A stretch of 64,000 nucleotides of DNA from an uncultured Prevotellaceae bacterium (GCA_900315105.1 OMXX01000001.1:124001-188000), one strand, 5' to 3'; numbered from the stretch's first letter, positions 1 to 7,795 are shown. Program-made: numbers and translations. Notes: generated by a model from the sequence alone, not told the origin.

Positions 1-289
1 CTGTTATTTTGCAGAAATCAAAGGTGGTTAATAATCTGTAGAAATTGCGGCCTACCTCTTTGTGTCTCAGGGCAAAGCATGAGTGTTCATTTGAAAGCTG
101 GCTATCCACCTCCACTCCATAGATGCTCACAACTCTCAACTCACCATTCACCTCATCAACTCTGATATGTCTTTTAATCCAATCACCATTGTCATTCTTC
201 ACTCTTAGCATGTCAAGAGATGGGAATTGTCCGAATGTATTGTTGATTGCCTCCAACGTCTTCTTTTTAATTTCAGAAATTTCTTTCAT
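1..289 (-). CDS. Unrecognised early protein, 3' part outside the window
   Basis: This minus-strand reading frame starts at 289 (MKEISEIKKKTLEAIN) and is still open at the window edge, so about 96 N-terminal residues are visible. The start is chosen because a strong Shine-Dalgarno sequence (GGAGGA) lies just upstream, at 296-301 on the opposite strand. The visible part is mixed charged/hydrophobic with no membrane segment. It is the most promoter-distal visible gene of the leftward early cluster. No family was recognised. Confidence 0.7.
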   Translation of the reverse strand, partial: MKEISEIKKKTLEAINNTFGQFPSLDMLRVKNDNGDWIKRHIRVDEVNGELRVVSIYGVEVDSQLSNEHSCFALRHKEVGRNFYRLLTTFDFCKIT

Positions 290-300
290 TTTCAGTCCTC

Positions 301-960
301 CTATCCTAAACTAAATTGCCAACTATATTCGTAATAATGTCCTTCACACTCCAGGAAAACCCTATTGTGTTTGAAGTCCCTGTCTATCACTTTGTATTTT
401 ATAACCATGTCTTCCAAATCTCCTGAGTAGAATCTCACACATCTTTCTTCAAGAAGATGAGGCTCATCAAATGAACATCTCAACTCTGGGCGATGCTTCA
501 ATGGCTCATCGTACTCTTCTTTGGTTATAATTCTCATTTCACCAAGATGCTCATGCTTGCGGTCAACTCGCAAGTAGAACTGCTTAGTGTGTTTATATCC
601 AAAACGTGCCTCCCATCTTTCAAAGTGGGCACATGGATTTGGAAAACCCATCCAATACAGATTATACACCGCAGCCACCGCATATCTCGCATCTGAGTCC
701 ATTATTCTCCAACATTCAAATGGGAAATTATATATCATAGTGAAATTATGAGATGGACTCCATGACATTGCATTTGCCCCATACACATTCTTGCTCACAA
801 TGTTCAACAATGTCTTGTATGCGGTCTCGTAATCTCCAGCCATTTCTGCTTTATGGCATTTTATTACTTCCCTCATCCTTGACTTCTTGTTGTACTTGTC
901 AGTCCTGCGTGATCCAAACAATTTGGTCACACATTGCATCAGATTATAGTTCATACTCAC
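301..960 (-). CDS. Unrecognised early protein, 219 aa
   Basis: The protein is soluble-looking and rich in aromatic and charged residues: a basic N-terminus (residues 1-35), then a tyrosine/tryptophan-rich middle (about 70-130). I see no catalytic motif. The start at 960 is supported by an AAGGAGG sequence 7 nt upstream and by a 4-base ATGA overlap with the upstream gene, which suggests translational coupling. It belongs to the leftward early cluster. Function unknown. Confidence 0.75.
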   Translation of the reverse strand: MSMNYNLMQCVTKLFGSRRTDKYNKKSRMREVIKCHKAEMAGDYETAYKTLLNIVSKNVYGANAMSWSPSHNFTMIYNFPFECWRIMDSDARYAVAAVYNLYWMGFPNPCAHFERWEARFGYKHTKQFYLRVDRKHEHLGEMRIITKEEYDEPLKHRPELRCSFDEPHLLEERCVRFYSGDLEDMVIKYKVIDRDFKHNRVFLECEGHYYEYSWQFSLG

Positions 961-1256
961 TCCTCCTTGATTGTTGTATCATTTGCAAACTCCTTGTGTT
1001 CATCCATCTCAGAAATAAGATGTCTGTATGCCTCAGTAGTCTCAAAGACCTCAGCCGCTTTCAAGTCAGTTATCTCAGTCTGAGCGAGAGCCGCACGATA
1101 CAGATGCAGTCTTTGTTCAGCATCAATGTGCATAGACTCCAGTCTGTCAATTCTGTCTTTAAGCTGGTCATTCTCAAAACTCAGTTCACAGATGCCACTC
1201 ACTACCCATACAGCAGCAAAGAATGCCACTACACATATTGTTGCGAATTGTTTCAT
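957..1256 (-). CDS. Small membrane-anchored coiled-coil protein, 99 aa
   Basis: Residues 5-23 are a hydrophobic signal-anchor (ATICVVAFFAAVWVVSG). The rest is a charged, probably helical or coiled-coil domain with heptad-like spacing (residues 28-65) and an acidic tail. It is therefore probably a single-pass inner-membrane protein with its soluble domain outside the cytoplasm. A GGAGGA ribosome site precedes the start. The gene overlaps the next one by four bases. It could be an envelope-acting early protein such as an exclusion factor, but nothing in the sequence proves that. Confidence 0.7.
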   Translation of the reverse strand: MKQFATICVVAFFAAVWVVSGICELSFENDQLKDRIDRLESMHIDAEQRLHLYRAALAQTEITDLKAAEVFETTEAYRHLISEMDEHKEFANDTTIKEE

Positions 1257-1270
1257 TGTCTGTCCTCCAG

Positions 1271-1573
1271 TTATATTCTCTTATGCAATTCACACCACTC
1301 ATTCGCCTTAGTGATAGACTTGAAATGCTTGTCAATCACCTTTCCGTCAGCCTCCACTCGGAAATCACCCTTACCCATCTTGACAATAGTAAGATTATCA
1401 TACACCTCACCCTTTGGCTTGAAAACCGTTGGTGTTACAACTGCCTTTGGCTTCTCTATTGCAGACAACACAACTACCTTTGTAGCATTCTTTACGTTTG
1501 TAGCTACTGACTTGCAGAAATTCAAAGCCTCAGCGAGTGCCTTGTCTGCCTTACGCATTTTCTTGTTGTTCAT
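1271..1573 (-). CDS. Small basic early protein, 100 aa
   Basis: A lysine-rich N-terminal helix (residues 1-25) is followed by a valine-rich stretch and a C-terminal part that looks like a compact alpha/beta fold (VEADGKVIDKHFKSI). There is no Shine-Dalgarno sequence. The leader AAAACTGAGCAAAA just before the ATG is nearly the same as the one before the gene at 2876, so these two genes share an initiation region. Function unknown. Confidence 0.65.
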   Translation of the reverse strand: MNNKKMRKADKALAEALNFCKSVATNVKNATKVVVLSAIEKPKAVVTPTVFKPKGEVYDNLTIVKMGKGDFRVEADGKVIDKHFKSITKANEWCELHKRI

Positions 1574-1654
1574 ATTTTGCTCAGTTTAGTTTTAATTTCT
1601 ACATTCAGTAATAGTTACGCTTTCAGTCAAATCCTTCAGCATTAACTTACTTTA

Positions 1655-1688
1655 ACTAAAAAGCGCTGACAGATTACTCCGTCAGCGC
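1655..1688 (-). terminator. Intrinsic terminator, leftward
   Basis: Read on the minus strand, GCGCTGAC (1688-1681) pairs perfectly with GTCAGCGC (1670-1663) across a 10-nt loop and is followed by a U-run (TTTTTAG). It lies between the genes at 1706 and 1573 and would end or attenuate leftward transcription there. Confidence 0.75.
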
Positions 1689-1705
1689 CCAATTAACAAC
1701 TACAA

Positions 1706-1987
1706 CTAAATGACCTTTCTTGTCCCGAATAAGCGCTCATATAACTCAGCACTCTTTTCAAGTGCAAGCGCTTTCAACTCCCTCAGATGTTCCTCACTCA
1801 TGCGCTGTTCCTCACGCTCATGACGAGCCTTAAAACGTGCAGCATACCAATTCTTGCCTCTAAATGGGCGCTTAGGCTGCTCTGGTGAAGCGCTCATTAC
1901 GCGCTCCACCATACGACAGCTATGCTTACTTGTGTGGTACTCCACCTCAACAAGGCGGTGTCCTTCGATTATCAATTCTTTTCTCAT
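1706..1987 (-). CDS. Small basic early protein, 93 aa
   Basis: This is an Arg/Glu-rich, mostly helical protein. Residues 40-75 (RFKARHEREEQRMSEEHLRE) look like a long charged helix. No signal peptide or membrane segment is present. The high positive charge in the middle would fit RNA or protein binding, but no family was recognised. A terminator follows it at 1655-1688. Confidence 0.6.
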   Translation of the reverse strand: MRKELIIEGHRLVEVEYHTSKHSCRMVERVMSASPEQPKRPFRGKNWYAARFKARHEREEQRMSEEHLRELKALALEKSAELYERLFGTRKVI

Positions 1988-1990
1988 GGC

Positions 1991-2284
1991 TTATTTCTTT
2001 ATCAGGTTCTCACGTTCTGTCTTCAGTGCCATAAGGCGGTCATTTAGTATGTCGAATACCACTCCCTTGTCAGCACCCATCATCTCCTTGAGGACAATGA
2101 TGATTTTCTCATTCAGCTTTTCAGCCTCCTCATTTGTCTTCTCCACTGCCATTGGTACAGGATGGATAGCTACTGGGATTGTGTCAGGACATACACCGCC
2201 CTTGATAAGATTGTTTGATTTTGACTCAGCATTAGCGCTCATGCTAACAAGTGCAACCATTGTTGCGAGAATAAGTTTCTTCAT
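1991..2284 (-). CDS. Small exported protein, 97 aa
   Basis: A clear signal peptide is present: MKKLILATMVALVSMSANA, with a likely signal peptidase I site after residue 19. The mature part of about 78 residues contains one cysteine and ends in a charged helix. It would be exported to the periplasm. The next gene downstream starts 4 nt away. Phage-encoded exported early proteins sometimes block superinfection, which is only a possibility here. Confidence 0.7.
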   Translation of the reverse strand: MKKLILATMVALVSMSANAESKSNNLIKGGVCPDTIPVAIHPVPMAVEKTNEEAEKLNEKIIIVLKEMMGADKGVVFDILNDRLMALKTERENLIKK

Positions 2285-2330
2285 AATTGTTTGTTTTTGA
2301 TTAATTAATTGATTGATTTGAAATTATCCC

Positions 2331-2429
2331 TCAGAAATTAGTTGAGGGTGTGTAAAAGAATGCACTCAGAACCAATACAGCCACGAATATGACTGCGATT
2401 ACCAGTGTCTCATAGTCGTTTCTGTCCAT
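2331..2429 (-). CDS. Membrane micro-protein, 32 aa
   Basis: A short frame starts MDRNDYETLV and is followed by one hydrophobic segment (residues 10-25, VIAVIFVAVLVLSAFF), then a short polar tail. It sits in register between two other small genes with almost no spacing. A single-pass membrane micro-protein is the natural reading. Its stop codon lies in a small hairpin (2328-2348). Confidence 0.5.
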   Translation of the reverse strand: MDRNDYETLVIAVIFVAVLVLSAFFYTPSTNF

Positions 2430-2432
2430 AGC

Positions 2433-2567
2433 TCAGTTCTTGTAGAAATACTGACCTTGAGTAGTTGTACAACCACCACTCCAGCCTTGTTTGCTGTATA
2501 TCTCACGCATAGGGTTCTTGAAACCCTTGATGAACACTAATTTGCTACTTATTTTACGTACTCCCAT
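2433..2567 (-). CDS. Short hypothetical protein, 44 aa
   Basis: This small basic frame (MGVRKISSKLVFIKG, ending GQYFYKN) is packed between 2571 and 2429 with 3-nt gaps. Its position in an otherwise gapless gene array is the main evidence. The Gly/Thr-rich middle (WSGGCTTQG) is unusual. Function unknown. Confidence 0.45.
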   Translation of the reverse strand: MGVRKISSKLVFIKGFKNPMREIYSKQGWSGGCTTTQGQYFYKN

Positions 2568-2570
2568 GAT

Positions 2571-2876
2571 TTAGTCCTCCTTAATTTTGATGTTTAGTTC
2601 CTTGCAAATCTGTGCTTTTATGTCTTTGTTCAAATACTGGCGGTAAAACTTATTGTTCTTGCTCAGCTTGCATACATAACACGCTCCAGACTTCTTATTT
2701 ACGATAATAGGATAGGAATTACCCCTTGAGTCCTCGTACTTGTACTGAGTAACCAATGTGTCACGCACATAGGTCTTCCTCTCAGCCTTAAATACGTTTC
2801 CACTCCTTGAAACACTCTGGGCACTCATGCTACATACTGCTAACAAAAGTGCGAAAATGATATATAATTTTTTCAT
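2571..2876 (-). CDS. Small exported protein, 101 aa
   Basis: The N-terminus is a typical signal peptide (MKKLYIIFALLLAVCSMSAQ), with cleavage probably after the SMSA region. The mature domain of about 80 residues is beta-rich and basic (YEDSRGNSYPIIVNKKSG) with two cysteines. It is a periplasmic or secreted early protein of unknown function. It has no Shine-Dalgarno sequence and shares the AAAACTGAGCAAAA leader with the gene at 1573. Confidence 0.7.
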   Translation of the reverse strand: MKKLYIIFALLLAVCSMSAQSVSRSGNVFKAERKTYVRDTLVTQYKYEDSRGNSYPIIVNKKSGACYVCKLSKNNKFYRQYLNKDIKAQICKELNIKIKED

Positions 2877-2898
2877 CGTTTTGCTCAGTTTTGATATA

Positions 2899-2930
2899 AA
2901 ATGAGTGACCTACTCTCACGAGCAAGTCAC
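2899..2930 (-). terminator. Possible weak leftward terminator
   Basis: On the minus strand GTGAC (2930-2926) can pair with GTCAC (2909-2905), followed by a T-rich stretch. The stem is short and the U-run interrupted, so this may be partial termination at most. Confidence 0.35.
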
Positions 2931-2953
2931 CCCGAATAACAATTCTATGTTGC

Positions 2954-3391
2954 TTATGCTGCTTTTATTCCTGTCAGCTTAACGAACTCCTTGAGGTTCT
3001 TCTCAGGCACCTTGTACCCATGAACATAACCCCAGTACTTGCAGAGCTTGCTCAGCTTGCCATTCGTCAGGAGGTCATGGAGATGCTTGGTAGCCTTCTC
3101 GTCCTTGCCTGTGAGGATGTAGAGGGTTGACTCCGTACCATCCAACTTGACGTACTTCTTGAGCTTCAGTCCGAGCTTCTTGATGATCTTTGCATCAATA
3201 GTCATGAACTGCTCGACTCCCTGGAATGTACGTGCGACTGCCTCCTTTGCCTCAGCGCTCACCTTTGTCTTGATAGTCACTTTCTTCTTGATTGTGACGT
3301 TCTTCTTTGTTGACTCACTTGCAGCCTTAGCCACGTTCTTCACACTCTTCTTCTCAGCTTTAGGTGCTGTAACCTTCTTTGTCTGTTTCAT
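2954..3391 (-). CDS. Lysine-rich protein with histone-like tail, 145 aa
   Basis: Residues 1-50 are a very basic Lys/Ala/Thr/Val tail (KKVTAPKAEKKSVKNVAKAA), like the disordered tails of DNA-binding proteins. Residues 55-145 form a compact globular part with an aromatic motif (LCKYWGYVHGYKV). The base usage is richer in C-ending codons than its neighbours, as expected for an abundant protein. A nucleic-acid-binding early protein is a reasonable inference; no family was recognised. Confidence 0.65.
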   Translation of the reverse strand: MKQTKKVTAPKAEKKSVKNVAKAASESTKKNVTIKKKVTIKTKVSAEAKEAVARTFQGVEQFMTIDAKIIKKLGLKLKKYVKLDGTESTLYILTGKDEKATKHLHDLLTNGKLSKLCKYWGYVHGYKVPEKNLKEFVKLTGIKAA

Positions 3392-3415
3392 AATTGTAGT
3401 TTGTTTGATTGATTG

Positions 3416-3685
3416 TTATATTAAGTTTAATAACTCACTCAGCATTTTGTCTGACAGAACCAAAACTCCATGCTTGCTCTTCTCTGCAAAGAAAAACTCA
3501 ATTCTGCTCCTTGCGTCACGTTTAGCCTCCTCCAATTTGGCTTGGATATGCTCAGAACATGACTCTTGCTTTGCATAATTGTAGCCCTCATGGATGCCAA
3601 CTTTGTAGCAGTCCATTGCATGTGCCCCGAATATGCCCTCGACTTCTGGCATTCCCTCAGCTAATATTTTCTTTATGTCAGCCAT
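3416..3685 (-). CDS. Hypothetical early protein, 89 aa
   Basis: The start at 3685 (MADIKKILAEGMPEVEG) is preferred over upstream ATGs because it is preceded by AGGAGA at good spacing and avoids overlap with the gene ending at 3705. The protein is a mixed helical polypeptide with an Arg/Glu-rich helix at about 50-65 and no recognisable motif. Function unknown. Confidence 0.6.
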   Translation of the reverse strand: MADIKKILAEGMPEVEGIFGAHAMDCYKVGIHEGYNYAKQESCSEHIQAKLEEAKRDARSRIEFFFAEKSKHGVLVLSDKMLSELLNLI

Positions 3686-3704
3686 ATTTTTATCTCCTAT
3701 GTTT

Positions 3705-4139
3705 TTATGCCCAGTCATCTGGAATTGTACTTTCAGTTTGCTCCTCAAAAACTTGCATCATGTTAGTCAGTTCACCCCACTCCCATTCGCCAGTCCTCTT
3801 AATCATTTTCCACTTGTCTCTGACAGGAAAAATATACGTACACAACACTCCTCCGAATGTACCATAGTGATAGCGACTCTCGATGTCATTGAGGTCACTT
3901 GGACTTGACTCAGGTGTTATGAACTCAGTCCCGACAGCATTCAGTAAAAATGACTGAATAGCCTCTTCCGAGAGTTTTCCACTCACAATGACTGCGGGTT
4001 CATTATCATCGCTCACACTCAGTAAGTGATTGTTACTTATGCCTTTCTTGGCAAGGTTCTCCAACAATGTCTGAAGGATGTAGCAAGCATCTGCAAGCTC
4101 ACTCCATTGCCATGCCGTATTGTCTTTACAAAGTCTCAT
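3705..4139 (-). CDS. Hypothetical early protein, 144 aa
   Basis: The start is placed at 4139 (MRLCKDNTAWQW) because GGAGGG lies 7 nt upstream; an in-frame ATG five codons earlier has no such site. The start overlaps the stop of the upstream gene by four bases. The protein is acidic and tryptophan-rich (WEWGELTNMM near the C-terminus). No family recognised. Confidence 0.65.
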   Translation of the reverse strand: MRLCKDNTAWQWSELADACYILQTLLENLAKKGISNNHLLSVSDDNEPAVIVSGKLSEEAIQSFLLNAVGTEFITPESSPSDLNDIESRYHYGTFGGVLCTYIFPVRDKWKMIKRTGEWEWGELTNMMQVFEEQTESTIPDDWA

Positions 4140-4405
4140 TTTAAGCCCTCCCATTTCTTGATTTTCTTGTATATTTTAGTACTCCCGATAGCTGCTGCGG
4201 CAGTATCCACAACTCCAGCAAGCCACAGGATTATCATTACCATGTACACTCCAGCATCTGCCCATTTGAATCTGAACATCGGACTGCTCACTTCTTCCAC
4301 AATTGTCTCGTAGAATGATATGGTCATCATGACTGTGAATATTCCGAATAAGATGCTCAGAGTAGCCATAAAGGCAACTCCCCAATATTTCTTTATCTGT
4401 TTCAT
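4136..4405 (-). CDS. Small membrane protein, 89 aa
   Basis: Two clear membrane segments are visible: residues 9-32 (WGVAFMATLSILFGIFTVMM) and about 52-75 (GVYMVMIILWLAGVVDTAAA). Both termini are basic, so they probably face the cytoplasm. A GGAGGA site precedes the start. It is part of the leftward early cluster and probably acts at the inner membrane. Role unknown. Confidence 0.7.
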   Translation of the reverse strand: MKQIKKYWGVAFMATLSILFGIFTVMMTISFYETIVEEVSSPMFRFKWADAGVYMVMIILWLAGVVDTAAAAIGSTKIYKKIKKWEGLK

Positions 4406-4420
4406 TTTTAGTCCTCCAAT

Positions 4421-4561
4421 TTACTTGATAAAACACTCATCTTTCATGTCAGCAAAAGCTGCTCCATAACACTCTCTCATGCTCTGCACAGACTCCTTTG
4501 AGTCCATCGCATAGGCAGATGCTACTATCGCAGCAAGTGCCACCATTTCTCTTTTACTCAT
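4421..4561 (-). CDS. Short hypothetical protein, 46 aa
   Basis: The frame starts MSKREMVALAAIVASAYAMD and ends KDECFIK. Its ATG overlaps the 3' end of the upstream gene (4554-5198) by eight bases, as expected for coupled genes, and its stop lies 15 nt before the next start. Residues 6-18 are hydrophobic but short. Function unknown. Confidence 0.5.
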   Translation of the reverse strand: MSKREMVALAAIVASAYAMDSKESVQSMRECYGAAFADMKDECFIK

Positions 4562-5198
4562 ATCGTTTTGTATTTGATTTTGTTGCACATGGGTTTGACT
4601 TGTAGATTACTCCGTACATGCCAGCCTTGATTGTATTTGTGAAATTCTCATCTTTCAGAGTCTGTGTCATATTCTTGCGATTAAAGGCTCTGTAATGATT
4701 TTTTTCTCCACGCTTCCACTCACGATGTTCAGCATGGTCAGGTGTAGAATATATGCCTGATAGAATGTCAAATGTCACTCCTCCACGCTTTCCATGCTTT
4801 CTTGAACTATGTCCAAGACACTCCATAAAGATGTCCTGTGTCCTTGACTTACTCAATGGCTTACCAACAGACTCCCTATTGTACCATTTGATACACTCTT
4901 CCATGTTATTTCCATGTGTATGATACAATGGGATACATTTCTTACCCTTGATGACATATCCATGACTCCTTGCAAGGGCAATATTCCTCTCTGTTGCATC
5001 CATTACTTGCCATTTCAGACCAAAACGTGCCACCACAATATGTTTTCTGTTGATAGAACACGCTCCAATATATGCAATCTCACTCAGCTTGAAATTATCT
5101 GATGATATGCACATTTTTGATAGACACAATTTGCCTATCTCCATTCTGCTAAGTTGCTCACGTCTTGTCTTGACGTGTGCTGACTCACCTTTTCTCAT
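4554..5198 (-). CDS. Basic early protein, 214 aa
   Basis: The start at 5198 (MRKGESAHVKTRRE) is chosen for the AGGAGG 8 nt upstream. The protein is strongly basic with many His, Arg and Lys residues, and contains scattered cysteines and histidines (CLGHSSRKHGKRGG near residue 130). This could fit a nucleic-acid-binding or nuclease-like protein, but I cannot place it in a family. It is the largest gene of this sub-cluster. Confidence 0.65.
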   Translation of the reverse strand: MRKGESAHVKTRREQLSRMEIGKLCLSKMCISSDNFKLSEIAYIGACSINRKHIVVARFGLKWQVMDATERNIALARSHGYVIKGKKCIPLYHTHGNNMEECIKWYNRESVGKPLSKSRTQDIFMECLGHSSRKHGKRGGVTFDILSGIYSTPDHAEHREWKRGEKNHYRAFNRKNMTQTLKDENFTNTIKAGMYGVIYKSNPCATKSNTKRYE

Positions 5199-5210
5199 TT
5201 TCAATTCCTC

Positions 5211-5417
5211 CTACTTCCAAGCTGTTATGAATTGATAATCCCTCCACAAAAGTGCATCAAAATCATCTTCGCACACCTTCTGAAGGTCTTCGATAAACTG
5301 CTCCACATCATGAGCGAGTACAGGGTTTTGCTCCTTCTTCGCTCCACACATCAGGGCAAACAAGTCCTCATAGTTTTTGCCTGTGCCGTACTTGTCATAA
5401 AAGTCTTGTACAGTCAT
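5211..5417 (-). CDS. Small acidic early protein, 68 aa
   Basis: An acidic, helical protein (VQDFYDKYGTGKNYEDLF) ending in DYQFITAWK. It has no Shine-Dalgarno sequence; the leader contains the palindrome AGAGCGCTCT. Small acidic early proteins are often inhibitors or DNA mimics, but nothing specific supports that here. Confidence 0.55.
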   Translation of the reverse strand: MTVQDFYDKYGTGKNYEDLFALMCGAKKEQNPVLAHDVEQFIEDLQKVCEDDFDALLWRDYQFITAWK

Positions 5418-5469
5418 ACTGTCTCGCTCACTCAGGTAGAGCGCTCTCCATTTTTAATCCAACATTAGG

Positions 5470-5498
5470 GGAGTGGTGGGGCAGACGAACCCCACTCC
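5470..5498 (-). terminator. Strong hairpin downstream of the 5532 gene
   Basis: GGAGTGGTGGGG (5470-5481) can pair with CCCCACTCC (5490-5498). The stem is very GC-rich but is not followed by a good U-run on the minus strand, so it may be a processing or mRNA-stability hairpin rather than a terminator. Confidence 0.4.
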
Positions 5499-5531
5499 AT
5501 TTTACGTCCCAATCACTCCGATATAGTCCGC

Positions 5532-6191
5532 TTAGAACACCACGTCAGCCTTGTTAATCTTGTATGCGCGGCGCACCTTCTCCTTGCCGACTACCTTGCC
5601 GTCCCTGTCCTTGAGTTCGATGTCCACATACTTAGCGATGTAACACTCAGTCACAGACTCCCAAGACTTTGCAGCCTTGTCAGCCTTTTCCTGCTCCTTG
5701 GCATAGCTCTTGCTCTGTACGAGTCCACGCTTGATAGTCACCCAATTCCAACGGCATGGATCCACTTGGGTGAGTACGTACATGCTGAATGACTCACCCT
5801 CTGGATCCTCAGCAGCCTCTTTAGATGTGTACACTCTGTACTTCTTCTCCTTACCATCTTCTTCGCTTGCCACATAAGTAGCTGGTACGTTCTTGAACAC
5901 ACATGAGCCAAGCACCTTGCCCTCGTCACTCTTCAGAGTCATGGCATCATGCCAACCCTTTGCGAGTGTAGCAGGAGTGTAGCCCATTTTCTTGCCCTTT
6001 GCGGACACGTAGCGGTTCACTCCATAGGTGGCAAGGAATGCCTCTACGGTGAGTCCGTCTGTGTCTGCCAAGACATCATGATAACGTCCTGAGAGCTGAT
6101 TGAGTACTGAAGAGAGCTGTCCTGTAATCTCAAGGAGAGCCTTCCAACCTTTGTTCTCTTGCTTACGTGTGATAGTTGTCTGCTTAGTCAT
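5532..6191 (-). CDS. First gene of the leftward early operon, 219 aa
   Basis: The start at 6191 (MTKQTTITRKQENKG) is preferred over an upstream in-frame ATG because it has an A-rich initiation region. The protein is soluble, with an N-terminal helical part (residues 10-50) and a beta-rich, lysine-rich second half. It is promoter-proximal, and its codon usage is enriched in C-ending codons, which suggests high early expression. No family was recognised. Confidence 0.7.
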   Translation of the reverse strand: MTKQTTITRKQENKGWKALLEITGQLSSVLNQLSGRYHDVLADTDGLTVEAFLATYGVNRYVSAKGKKMGYTPATLAKGWHDAMTLKSDEGKVLGSCVFKNVPATYVASEEDGKEKKYRVYTSKEAAEDPEGESFSMYVLTQVDPCRWNWVTIKRGLVQSKSYAKEQEKADKAAKSWESVTECYIAKYVDIELKDRDGKVVGKEKVRRAYKINKADVVF

Positions 6192-6269
6192 AGCTGTAGA
6201 TTTAGCGTGTTGCCACGCATGGAGCATCCTGTAGCCCCGCTTAATGAAACATTTAGTGAATGAATAAGT

Positions 6270-6342
6270 GGAAAAGGGCGCAGTCAGTACTACGTACCAA
6301 TACCCACACCATGCAAGTGCATTTAGTGTGAGTCCCTTTTCC
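6270..6342 (-). ncRNA. Branched RNA element in the early leader
   Basis: A 9-bp outer stem (GGAAAAGGG at 6270-6278 with CCCTTTTCC at 6334-6342) closes about 55 nt holding two inner hairpins. One is GTAC/GTAC around a TAC loop; the other is CACAC/GTGTG capped by ATGC/GCAT. It lies in the untranslated leader between the leftward promoter and the first early gene. A multi-branched RNA switch, antiterminator or stability element is plausible. Confidence 0.4.
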
Positions 6343-6467
6343 GAACACCACTATATGTCAAGCAATCTGCGACAATTCGGAAAACTAAGAGTTCTATTGC
6401 GACAATAACGCACCCTGTGCTTGTACGTTTTGCGTGAACCACCCACCCAGGGGGCGCTATGCTTATT

Positions 6468-6489
6468 GTATCAGAGCCAAACCTGATAC
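6468..6489. promoter_or_regulatory. Hairpin in the leftward leader
   Basis: GTATCAG (6468-6474) and CTGATAC (6483-6489) form a perfect 7-bp stem with an 8-nt loop. A GC-rich stretch (CCACCCACCCAGGGGGCG) lies close by. The pair lies in the same long leader and could form part of an attenuation or antitermination region. Confidence 0.35.
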
Positions 6490-6700
6490 GCATATTGCGA
6501 TTTTGCTGCTATTCACGCATCTTTCGCTTGAGTTGTTTTTCGGGTAAATATTAACTCGCCCTATGGTGCAACCACCATGCACCCCACTACAACCATTTAC
6601 GAGGGTGACTAAATATGCCCACACATGTACATATCATCGGTATTTATTGACTACATACCTAACTATACACACTATCTAAAAGCATATAATTGTAGCATTC

Positions 6701-6847
6701 CACTACATAACGTTATAGCATTCCACTATTAACGTGCCACTACAAAGGTAGTGCGTATTGTGTGACAATAAAACAAGAGAACACTTTGTCATGTTAGCAA
6801 CACATGACCACTACAAAGGTAGTGCGAAAATTAAGTAAGTACCACTA
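6701..6847. promoter_or_regulatory. Operator array with two perfect palindromes over -7 elements
   Basis: CACTACAAAGGTAGTG, a perfect 6-bp inverted repeat with a 4-nt spacer, occurs at 6738-6753 and 6809-6824. Further CACTA half-sites are at 6701, 6724 and 6843. On the minus strand each palindrome encloses TACCTTTG, the Bacteroidetes -7 hexamer. A dimeric repressor bound here would block the promoter. Good -33 elements are not obvious, so these may be weak or regulated leftward promoters. Confidence 0.55.
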
Positions 6848-6949
6848 TAACAAGTGCAAAACAAAAGCACATTATCATAATATCATATCAAGTATTGAAA
6901 GCGTCGGTACCTCGTTACAAGTGAGGTGTTATCCTTAACTTTCTGAGAG

Positions 6950-6979
6950 CAAATATACGACATGAAAAGTTTCTCGCAA
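6950..6979 (-). promoter_or_regulatory. Leftward early promoter (Bacteroidetes type)
   Basis: Read on the minus strand: TTG (6979-6977), exactly 19 bp, then TATATTTG (6957-6950). This matches the Bacteroidetes primary-sigma consensus (TTTG or TTG, about 19-20 bp, TAnnTTTG). Transcription would start near 6944 and run about 750 nt through a structured leader into the gene at 6191. Confidence 0.65.
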
Positions 6980-7795
6980 TAGTTTAGGGTAACTTTTTTC
7001 AAAAAAAATTTTATATGAATGATTTTTCTTTATAAAGCATATAGGAATAGCGTGTACGCGCGAGGGTAACTAATTGAAAATAAGTGAGTTATAAGAAAAT
7101 GAAAATTTTTTGCATTTTGATTGATTTTGATAGCGAAATTTTTGGAGAAAAAGCCGTTTTTGATAGTGAGTGAAGACGATTTTGATACTTGATTTTTGTA
7201 GTTTGTGAAAATTGAGGTAGAAATAAGGGTTTTTAATATCAAAAACGATCAAAATAGGAAAAGAAAAGTTGAGGTATGAAAACGAGATAACACACATATA
7301 AGCATAGCTTATTAAAGGGTATTTAAGGAAATAGAGGACAAAATTGATATTTTAGGGTATAGTGAAAAGCACTAAAAGCACCGAAAGACTAAAAAGTGGA
7401 AAAATAGAACAAAAGATACAGAAAAATAGAAAAGTTTCACTTATTGCAAAAGTGAAACAAGACAAGACTAAAAACCTTAATAGAATATACTGAGAGGCAC
7501 ATTTAACCAAAAAAAGAGGGGAGGGTGTCCCCGAAAACTGGAAGGGCACACGTAAAATTTTCCAAATTTTCAAGTCCCATTTTTCTAACCCCATCCGCAC
7601 CCATCCTCACTTATAGAACCCCTCAAAAACCCACATTTTCACCATTTTTCACCCATCCGCACCTGACCACACACGCCCGATTCCCTATAAATTAGCCTCT
7701 CTGTGACGTTTTCTCGTCCTAACCCTTACAACCTCCCACCTCACCCTTAAAAAACGCCTCAAAACGCCTAATTTTTAAGCCTTTCATTTTTAGTC

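Noticed and set aside
753..1589. A long plus-strand frame over the early cluster
   Set aside because: It is opposite to three tightly coupled minus genes with clear ribosome sites and reads as Ser/Cys/His-rich antisense.
7030..7600. Short minus-strand frames in the AT-rich gap
   Set aside because: They consist of low-complexity Phe/Lys/Ile/Ser runs produced by the base composition, with no start signals.
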